Shown: piece by piece, positions 56,801 through 64,000 of the stretch
Layout: each line of letters begins with the position of its first letter
Position numbering within the stretch: the stretch's first letter is position 1
NCBI RefSeq assembly: GCF_004210375.1
Contig: NC_134830.1
Coordinates: 9,424,001 to 9,488,000 of the forward strand
DNA from: Tachypleus tridentatus
Taxonomy: Eukaryota; Arthropoda; Merostomata; Xiphosura; Limulidae
Direction: 5' to 3'
DNA length: 64,000 bases
Translations under genes and position numbers: made by a program
Notes under the pieces: model-generated
The model's input: the letters and a program-made list of their open reading frames with translations, nothing else
Told to the model about the DNA's origin: nothing
The model's database searches: none

Positions 56801-58975
56801 GTTGGGTCCTGTTGATAGCACCAGATTGGCAGCTACACCTTGCTTTCTGCTTTTGCAGTATCTTCAGGAGTATCCACCTTTTCCATTTCATAGGTCGTCT
56901 CTGGTGAGGCATCCATTTCTGTGATCTGAAACAGTAAACTAGGCTGTCCAGAAGCTCAGACTTCGGAAGTAGAGGTTATACACTTTCACACAGCATTGAG
57001 GTTACCATTTATCTCAGTTTTTGTTTTATCTGGATATGAAATGAAATTACACACATAAGGAATGGTATATTGTAAAGGGGTCGAACCCACTTCAATTCAA
57101 AGTGCCAATGATAATCTTTTTGTGACCTGGCTCTTTCACAACCACCTTGTTTAAGGAAGCCATATTGACTACTGTTCAGTTTTCATGACTAAATATACCT
57201 CGAGTCTCTACTCCATGGATTCCTTAGGTCACTTTGGGTTTTTGGTCTCAAATGACTGTTCCAGTTATCTAACAAGTATATTAAGGTTACATTACAAATT
57301 CTTTCTCAGCACCTGTTTGTGAACTGTTTATCATATGCAGTATATCCCCTTTACGTGAAAGTTTATTTTTCCTAGCTACTAATACACAGGCATCACTTAT
57401 TGGAGTTAATTGAGCTGTCTGTCCACAGAACAGTTCTTTTTTACCCAAGAAATTGTCAAATAGGGAAGGTGATAAATCCTTCTCACTGATACATCAGATT
57501 TTCATCATTCAGTGAGAGTCTTGAATGTTTTGTCGTCTGCACTAATGTCTTTAGAGATGCTAGACAACATTTTATTCTGGGCTCTTTCAAATTAAATTCT
57601 GTATGAAGAGTATACCTGTTCTGAATGTTTCACCACCAGGGCACCAATCTTCTATTGGCCCATCCAATATCTGTACATGTTTTCTGTATGGATAATGCTC
57701 TAACCAGCCCCTGCACGTTATCAGTATGGATTCTAGCCATGTGTGAGAAGGAAGTTTGTATGTTTTGAAAGTTAACATTTTTTTCAGATCAGTAATTTAT
57801 TTTTAGTAACACTTACCCCTCTATCACTCTTCTGTTTGAGCCAGTGTTTGAGCCTGGGATTGATTCAGTCTCTAAAAAGTGATAACGTTTTCTGATTGAG
57901 GTGCTTATTTACAGTACCAGGATAGAGTGGAGAGTGTCACAATGTAAATAATGCCAAAATCAATTAAGGGAGGTTTAAAAGACTGGAGCAAGCAAAGAAA
58001 AAGCAATGTTTAGATGGACAAACAGTCAAGTAATAGCTGTAAGTGTGAGAGTTTGAAAAACTATACTACAAACAAGTGGTAAATGACAAATAGGAGATAA
58101 GTATTATTGGAAATACATTTTTAATGTAAGAAAATGTTAACTTCCCTTTTCTATAACTTTGTGTTATGTCTAGCAAACACAAATCTAGTCATAAATGCAG
58201 TATTCTGATTTCTCCAGAATGTAGTGTTAGTTTGGTTTTCTTTGTAACAAAACGATCAGCAGGATAAATCTTGAAATGATACTAAATTTGAGTTATCTGA
58301 CTAAACTTTAAGAAATAAACAGATAATACAAAATGAAAACTTATTTATCCACAAAGATAAAACAATGTGTGTACTTATTGAACACTGAAATATCATTTTT
58401 CATTGAATTCATAAATTACTTAATTGGTTTGATTTCTTTATGTCTTCAAATTAACCAGCTTAATTAACATCTGTTATGATACACATTAAATGTAACAGCT
58501 CTTATTTAAAAATTAATGATTTACCTAAAGCAGTAACATTATCTGTATAACTGGTTTTACTCATTAACTTTGAGAAGAAATGCAGCTAGAATGAAATTAA
58601 TTCCTGAATTTTTTTAAAAATATGTAAATTTAGAAAAAAAAAGGGAGAAAAATGCATGGTTTAATGGCGTAACACAAAGCAGCCTATGCAGTTATTGTTT
58701 TATTTCTGTTTTGTGTGACGTACTGTTAAAGCCTCCCATCAGTATTTCAAGTTTTTATTACTTATATTTTATTGTGAATCTGTTTAATAAGTGAATTTTT
58801 ATTTTTCTGTTTTCTGTAATGGTTAGAAATACCAGAAACCTCCTTTCCAAGATGACAGCTATTTAGACCTCTTAAAAAAACACAAGAAATCCTTCAACAA
58901 TTGTCAGCTGTGGGCACTAAAACAACTGTATGAATGGCGAGATAAGATATCCAGAACAGAAGATGAAAGCACTGG
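50800..58975 (+). CDS. EXOSC10: exosome component 10 (Rrp6) 3'-5' exonuclease, partial gene (six exons)
   Basis: EXOSC10/Rrp6 is the DEDD-y family distributive 3'-5' exoribonuclease of the nuclear exosome, trimming rRNA, snoRNA and aberrant transcripts. Six exons were found: 50800-50875, 52734-52844, 54468-54611, 55209-55399, 55990-56146 and 58827-58975. All have GT-AG borders, matching phases and no stops, about 276 residues in total. They cover the segment just before the exonuclease domain, the whole exonuclease domain and the start of HRDC. Catalytic motifs are all present: VDLE (motif I), HGADMDI (motif II) and YAREDTHYL (motif III). The N-terminal PMC2NT exons were not found upstream, and the rest of HRDC and the C-terminus must lie beyond 64000 or be missing. 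The last donor leaves two bases. The gene looks functional as far as seen. Confidence 0.93.
50876..52733. other. EXOSC10 intron
   Basis: AT-rich, with a TA microsatellite near 51910-51938. 52495-52690 is GC-richer with inverted-looking phrases (CCTAGGGGCTAATAATTTGT and GAGCAATCCTTAGCCCCTAC), possibly a small DNA transposon; not identified. Confidence 0.5.
52734..52844 (+). CDS. EXOSC10: EXOSC10 exon: exonuclease motif I
   Basis: Acceptor GTTAG ends at 52733 and donor GTGAGA starts at 52845, both phase 0. It encodes [31 protein letters not shown] and DLE. The final Asp and Glu are the motif I metal ligands, and the exon boundary falls immediately after the Glu, with the conserved HHSYRSF starting the next exon. 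Confidence 0.93.
52845..54467. other. EXOSC10 intron
   Basis: AT-rich; no exon or mobile element recognised. The minus-strand frame at 54039-54230 is a chance frame. Confidence 0.6.
54468..54611 (+). CDS. EXOSC10: EXOSC10 exon: exonuclease core
   Basis: Acceptor TTTCCAG ends at 54467 and donor GTGACT starts at 54612, both phase 0. The 48 residues start [20 protein letters not shown], continue [18 protein letters not shown] and end TDPKIVK. This is the strand and helix block between motifs I and II and is very close to the animal EXOSC10 pattern. Confidence 0.95.
54612..55208. other. EXOSC10 intron
   Basis: AT-rich with no recognisable feature. A phrase near 54970-54993 (AATGACTGTAATTGATGCTG, then TAGAA) resembles a bit of the preceding exon (GACTATGTAATTGATGCTAT), perhaps a partial exon duplication or chance. 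Confidence 0.5.
55209..55399 (+). CDS. EXOSC10: EXOSC10 exon: exonuclease motif II
   Basis: Acceptor TTTGTAG ends at 55208 and donor GTAAGT starts at 55400; phase 0 in, two bases left out. It encodes [43 protein letters not shown] and QLADWRI. The Asp of HGADMD is the motif II catalytic residue. DTxQAARxL and [12 protein letters not shown] are hallmarks of the Rrp6 branch of the family. Confidence 0.95.
55468..55620. repeat. near-perfect 153-bp inverted repeat (hairpin) in EXOSC10 intron
   Basis: The left arm starts ATGAAACTTTGTGGAATGGA and runs to about 55524. The right arm, reverse complemented, starts ATGAAACTTTGTAGAATGGA and covers 55561-55620. Only about three mismatches occur in the outer 50 bases, including a shared GTTGTGGAGACACAAGTGTA-type block. 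The loop is about 36 bases. It could be a foldback or MITE copy; no coding signal. Confidence 0.9.
55990..56146 (+). CDS. EXOSC10: EXOSC10 exon: exonuclease motif III
   Basis: Acceptor TTACACAG ends at 55989 and donor GTAAGT starts at 56147. The first base completes Arg from the previous exon and the exit is phase 0. It encodes [28 protein letters not shown] and QRSKTVCLK. In YAREDTHYL the Tyr and the Asp four residues later form the DEDD-y motif III. Confidence 0.95.
56147..58826. other. large EXOSC10 intron with an unidentified dispersed-repeat-like block
   Basis: 56640-57780 differs in texture from the AT-rich flanks (GC-richer, patches of open frame on both strands) and looks like an old mobile element. 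The minus-strand frame at 57587-57778 and the + frame at 56658-56924 are not proteins I recognise. The rest is AT-rich. Confidence 0.4.
58827..58975 (+). CDS. EXOSC10: EXOSC10 exon: start of HRDC domain
   Basis: Acceptor GGTTAG ends at 58826 and donor GTTTGT starts at 58976; phase 0 in, two bases left out. It encodes [37 protein letters not shown] and TEDESTG. The LxxLxxWRDxxxRxEDES pattern is the first part of the HRDC domain that follows the nuclease domain. The continuation was not found downstream in this window. Confidence 0.92.
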
Positions 58976-60009
58976 GTTTGTATTTAAATGAACTTGCTTT
59001 AATGTATTTATTCTTAGACATTCTTAAACATTATTATTGACTTTAAGATTGAAATCTAATTTTATAAGTGTTATGATCTGTATTTAACTACATTTAACCA
59101 ACAGTAATGTAGACTTTTGAAGCTAATATTTTGTCCATAATAATGTCTTTAAAGTGTGTTAGGAAACAATTAATGTAAATGTAATTAGACTATCTTCATC
59201 AGATTAATTCTGTATGAAAAAAAAACTAGTAAATGTTTCTATGAACATTTACTATATAACAAGGAATTTATTGTGGCATGTTTCAAGTATGTTTCAGTTT
59301 TGTAGGCCTAAAAGTAAATTCATTGAGAAAAAATATGGAGGTATATTCTGTCGAGTCAAACACCCAAGTTTGCATAAACCATTTGTATATTTATTTCTCA
59401 TTATGATATTTTACCTGAAAGTGACATTGACATATTTGCTTTGAATGATAATTGAAACTAATGTCTGAAACTACTGTTACAAATATTTCTTCTGTTTGTG
59501 TGGAAGGAAAAGTATCAGCATTTTGGAGATAATCGGAACCAAAATATTTTGTCTCATTTCATTATTAGTGTGAACGTCCTGAATATCCAATTACTTAAGT
59601 TGTGTTATTAAAGTGTAAGACAAAAATACAGGCAGATGTTTTTCATTAATTTTCAGTTTCAATAAGGAGATACATGCAATATTGAAGTTAATAAAATTAT
59701 GAATGGAAGTTTCGTCTTGATGTTGTGTTCTCTGAAATCTTATAAAAATCTAGTTATTTAAGTTTGTTGGTAAGCTGTAAAGTCTTACATTCAGTAATCA
59801 TTATCTGAATAGATGGTTTACTGGTTTTTGCATGCTTGCTTTATTTTGAATGCTGTAAACAAAATCTGTTCCACATAAGGAGTTCTAGATGAGGTAATAA
59901 GTATCTATGTTGAATTTAAGTATGGGACTAATGAATCAAGTAATAATAAAAATATATAAAATCATGATGATCACTTAATTTTCAAGAGCATATCTCTTGT
60001 TTCTTGGCC
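58976..60009. other. EXOSC10 intron, part 1
   Basis: AT-rich; no continuation of the HRDC exon was found. Confidence 0.5.
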
Positions 60010-60058
60010 CAGCATGGGCCAGGTGGATAAGGCACTCGACTCATAATCTGAGGGTCAC
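60010..60058 (+). mobile_element. tRNA-derived SINE head fragment
   Basis: CAGCATGGGCCAGGTGGATA, AGGCACTCGACTCATAATCT and GAGGGTCAC match the first about 49 bases of SINE copies 1-4, covering the A-box side; the B box and body are missing. Confidence 0.75.
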
Positions 60059-63000
60059 AGGTGAACTATATGTTAGCATTATAATTGTTTAAAAGTTTAA
60101 AAAAGTATCATTACTTTTAGATAATAAAATAAATGTATCATTTACAAAGTGAATTTAAAAGAAAATGTTTAATAGTAGTATTGGATATTAACATCTTTTT
60201 TAATGTGATATGTGTGTATGTGTGTCTATATATATTACATATATATGACGATAATAGATTCTCCATACTGTGTATTTCTTTTTGTTCAAGAAAAATGATG
60301 ACAATTATCAAGTGAAAATATATGATACTTACATTAAAGATTACTGTATTACAAAGTTCCATAATTGTTTTTATCAGATATGTTGCTCTTTAAGTTTATA
60401 TTTTTAATTCAAAATATTTAAATGCACATTACTAAATAATCAATTCACACAAACAAGACAGTTATTAAAACAGTTATTAAATAGTTTTACTCTAATTTTT
60501 AAAACATGTTCAATTAATTTTTTCCATGTAAATGTATTTAATTGATAAGAACAAATTTTAATCCAACTTCCATATATTTAGTTGATGTATAAGAAAGACT
60601 GTAATATTAGATAAAATATGGGGAAAATGGATACTGTCTCTCTCTCTTTTTTTTATAGTATGACATTTTTGTTCATTTATATTAAAATTCAGGCTTTCCT
60701 CTTAATGTAGTACTTTCTGAGAATTTCCTTATTTCAAATGTTTAGTAGACATGAAGGTTTTGAGATTTTTGACTCGACTTTTCAGGAGAGCTGTTTATAA
60801 GATTCAACTTCTTAATGTTGAGCTAAGGTTTTAGCAATTCCTATTTTTGGATATAATTTCGACTTTGTGTGTTTTTCATTGTGTTCCTTAATTTAGTTTT
60901 AGTTTACTTGCATGCACTAGCCTAGTTGTAGAGAACTTGCTAATGTTTCACAACACACACAGGTGCATGTGCACACATTTTTGTCTAGATACGTTCTGTC
61001 ATGTTTACAGTCTGTATATGTCATTTTCTGTAGTTGATGTGTTACTTTGCTTTTGCTAAAGGTTACTTGTACAAATAACGTTTTTAATTACATAAAAGCT
61101 TATTTTAATATGTAGTTCTAAAATTGTATTTTGTTTTATTTAAGTCAAGGGGTCATTTTCTGTAATCTGTTAACTATTGAAAAAATTGTTGTATTTTATC
61201 ACTATTATGTTATTTTAATTTTATGAGGTGCTTCTGTGGAGGTTTCTTTTGGCATGTGTTTTAGTTGCATAGAAAGAGATCTCTTACTAAGTTTTAATGG
61301 TAATTAAATTTTAATTGTAATGCTAATGTTTAAGTTTTTATCACTTTATAGAGCTTGTTTAATAATATGCTGAGTTTTTGATATGACAAATTACATTTCT
61401 TTATTTAAGGGTATTTTTTGTTTTAAAATATTGTTGTTGAATATATTGTTGTGTGTTTTTTGAAGCAATTATTCTTTGCTTATTAGTTATGTTAAAGGGT
61501 ATGTTACCACTTACTGTCATTCTTCAAAGGCTTGTTTTGTACTTCATCTAATATTATTATTTACTGTTGTGAGAGAGAGAGAGAGTATTTTCTAATATTT
61601 CTTGTTTCAACTTTTGGGTTTACTTTGAATGTGGAAGTTTACTTATGGGGAGAACAAGCACAAATTAGATTAATAATAAGGAGCTTCTTAAGGTTAACTT
61701 TATTATTCTCTCTTGCTGGTTGCTTCTGTTTTATTTGTGTTTGTGTTATTTGTAAATAAAGATTATTCTAGAAAATCTTTACTGATTTAACTTTTTGTCC
61801 TTCAAACTATTAGAGAACAGATAGATTTTGGAACTTGGGTATCTTTTGAGTATCCAATTAACAGATTCTGATCAATTATTCTGAGAGAAATTTTCTAGCT
61901 GGAAACTACAACATGAGTGTGGGGAGGCCATAGTTCTCAATTTTATATGACGTACTTATGGATTATAATGAGAAATATATTATTTTTAACACTCCTATAA
62001 AAAGATTTTTATACACATTATGTTGATAAATATTTAGTTTAATACCAAAAAGAAATAGTAATTATAGTAAGTTTTATAATCAAAAGCTAATATACAGTTT
62101 ATGTATGAAGTTGAGAAGTAAAATTACCTCTTTAGGTGAAAACATAATCCACAGTTAAGATCAGGTAAGAAGTTTACAGAAAAAAGTAAAAATGTTTGTT
62201 TTTGCATTCAAAACTAAGTCTGTTCCTCACAGAGAAGTGTGTATAAAACCAGAATCTATAGAATACTTAGACTGCTGAAATAATGAGGTAATTCAAAATA
62301 TTTAAAAATCATTTAAAATCAGTTGGCATTAACAGAGGTTTTAAATTACATATTATTAATTATTATTTTAGAATTGAAGTAAATTCAATTACAAACCAAA
62401 ATTGATTGATTCTAGATATACAAGTTTTGCTATTACTTATTATTCTAATATTTCTGATGAAGTAACAAATGTTTTGATTAATGCTGAAAACAGTTTCTGA
62501 GTGCCTTTTAAACAATGTAATTGAGTTGAGATCATTTTAATGAAGGAACCAACTTGAAGAAACATGGTTTTATGAAATTTTGTGTTCATGTAAAAAATCA
62601 CTTGTTTGACAAACTAAACATTCTTTGACTGTATGTGAAATGGAACTCCAAACATGCTTGGTTATCAGGAATATATTAAATCAGCTGTTGCTCAATGTAT
62701 ATTAAAACATATGTTCTGTGGGATCAAGGAGAAATGATAAAAACAATATTTATTGACAAAGAAATATTAGGTAGTTAGATGTAATGACAGTTTGTTAAAT
62801 AATAACTAAATATGTGAGTTACATCTAATATACTCTCTTTTCGTTTTTAATAAAAAAAATGAGAGGTCTCAAATTAGTGACAATGTGAGTTATAAAAATT
62901 AATAGATACAATACTTTAAGATTTGATAGCAGTTTTGGTGAACATTTGGATTAATATAAGCATGCTCACTGTTCTTTTTATATTTGCAGTTTTAAAAATC

Positions 63001-63240
63001 AATGTTTCCTTATGTATTGTTTTCCTGTTAGAATGCTCATGTACGCTAAAAATTTGTAAAATCTTTTTCAACATACCTACTTTTCTATTTTATGTGTGAT
63101 ACTAGAAAAAGTCGTTTTTTCATTGAATAATGTGTTTAATTTCCTATGTAATTAAAAAAAATTCATTTTATCTGTGTATATTTATAAGTTTATTCTTTGT
63201 GTAGACCTGTTACAAATTACACTAAACACGAGACTGATGA
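60059..63240. other. EXOSC10 intron, part 2
   Basis: AT-rich with a GAGA run at about 61570-61587 and a TCTC run at 60636-60648. No exon recognised. Confidence 0.5.
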
Positions 63241-64000
63241 ATGAGTGCAAGCTATATTACAAAACAAAATTCTTGTACAGTACTTACCTCTTCTCACAAG
63301 ATTAGCTATTCTTGTTCATTTCTGCTCTCTGTTAGAAAACTTTTTCTTTACACGTGCCACAAGCCTTCTGCTCCTCTTGTTGGAATTGCAAGATGCCAAC
63401 ATATCTTTTATGTAAATCATCCTGCATCACCTCTTCACCGATCAGAGCTTGTGACTTTCTCTACATTCTTCATCTACCTAACCGTCACTTTTCGTTTATC
63501 AGTATTTGAGTTTGATGATGCTCTTTTGTTTGTTTATTGCTGTGTGTTCAACTTTGTTTTCCTCACAAGGGGTTTAATTTTTGCCTTGATTTATTCAATC
63601 AAATATTTATATTTGTATTTATCACTTTATTTCTGCACTTGACTTTTGTGAAATCTTTTTGTGTAGTGAAGTTTGAAGTTCACCTTCATACTGGGGTTAC
63701 ACCAGCAACTTGCATTTTTTTAGGGCCTCAGGTGCACTTGACCTGACAATGACTCTATGTGCCATTATACATTAGAAGATTGAACATTAGATGTGGTCAA
63801 CCTTTATTCCCAAATATTGCCAAGGCTCTTATGAAAACTTTGCTGGTTGACAAGAAGTTTGATCATCTTTCTCCACCTCCAGAGTTTGTCAGTCATTACA
63901 GTTCCCAACCTGAAAAGTTTCCTAGGCCTAATTTAATTCAGTCCTTCTGGATTTTGTATCTCAGGTTTGTGATTTTTTTATTCCTGTCACCTAGTTCTTA
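63241..64000 (+). other. coding-like but unidentified sequence, probably an old mobile element
   Basis: The texture changes to a GC-richer, frame-rich stretch. A 133-residue + frame (63241-63642) includes HKPSAPLVGIARCQHIFYV and NHPASPLHRSELVTF. After it, 63810-63950 reads AKALMKTLLVDKKFDHLSPP then EFVSHYSSQPEKF in another frame. It does not continue EXOSC10 (no HRDC motif, no phase match). Frame shifts point to a decayed element; family not recognised. Confidence 0.3.

Noticed and set aside
57587-57778. 63-residue minus-strand frame in an EXOSC10 intron
   Set aside because: No recognised domain and no splice context; probably part of an old repeat.

Overview
This is eukaryotic, intron-rich, AT-rich DNA with no sign of operons or prokaryotic gene layout. 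Repeated tRNA-derived SINEs, with pol III B-box-like heads followed by a conserved unrelated body, are of the kind I associate with horseshoe crabs (Xiphosura: Limulus, Tachypleus). The protein exons also look arthropod-like. A horseshoe crab is the most likely source, but this rests on recognition by eye and not on a search. All splice sites below were also placed by eye.

Two host genes can be supported, both on the + strand and both incomplete. From 8.6 to 21.3 kb lie six phase-compatible exons of an Ena/VASP actin-regulator gene. They encode the EVH1 domain, a glutamine-rich linker, the proline-rich core, the G-actin-binding segment and the F-actin-binding segment. The start codon exon and the C-terminal tetramerisation exon were not found, and EVH1 exon 3 carries an in-frame TGA at 11000-11002. 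From 50.8 to 59.0 kb lie six exons of the nuclear exosome 3'-5' exonuclease EXOSC10 (Rrp6). They are fully open and keep all DEDD-y catalytic residues. Its N-terminal exons and the rest of the HRDC and C-terminal region were not found in the window. A lone terminal-type exon at 27.06-27.18 kb belongs to a gene I do not recognise.

The rest is mostly transposon and tandem-repeat DNA. 0-2.2 kb holds gypsy-type LTR retrotransposon remains (Pol end, then Gag). 2.2-6.1 kb holds a decayed periodic repeat, a pogo-like element with a local tandem duplication, and a second terminal-inverted-repeat element. The large Ena intron (14-20 kb) holds a decayed minus-strand coiled-coil reading frame with 22-residue repeats and a Penelope-like reverse transcriptase fragment. 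28.2-33.2 kb is a LINE with Gag-like ORF1, reverse transcriptase and RNase H, but the endonuclease is missing. 34.2-34.6 kb is the end of a Tc1-like transposon. 36.35-44.67 kb contains three minisatellites (52, 83 and 78 bp), the first two with higher-order structure. 45.2-48.5 kb is a minus-strand CR1-like LINE with an esterase-type ORF1, preceded by 67-bp tandem monomers. SINE copies lie at 7.9, 21.6, 36.0, 39.4, 40.2, 41.7 and 60.0 kb.

No rRNA, functional tRNA, CRISPR array or prokaryotic element was seen. The most notable points are the single nonsense codon in an otherwise coherent Ena/VASP gene, the fact that both host genes lose exons facing the 23-kb repeat zone between them, the higher-order minisatellites, the LINE with promoter-like monomers, the 22-residue repeat frame, and a near-perfect 153-bp hairpin in an EXOSC10 intron.
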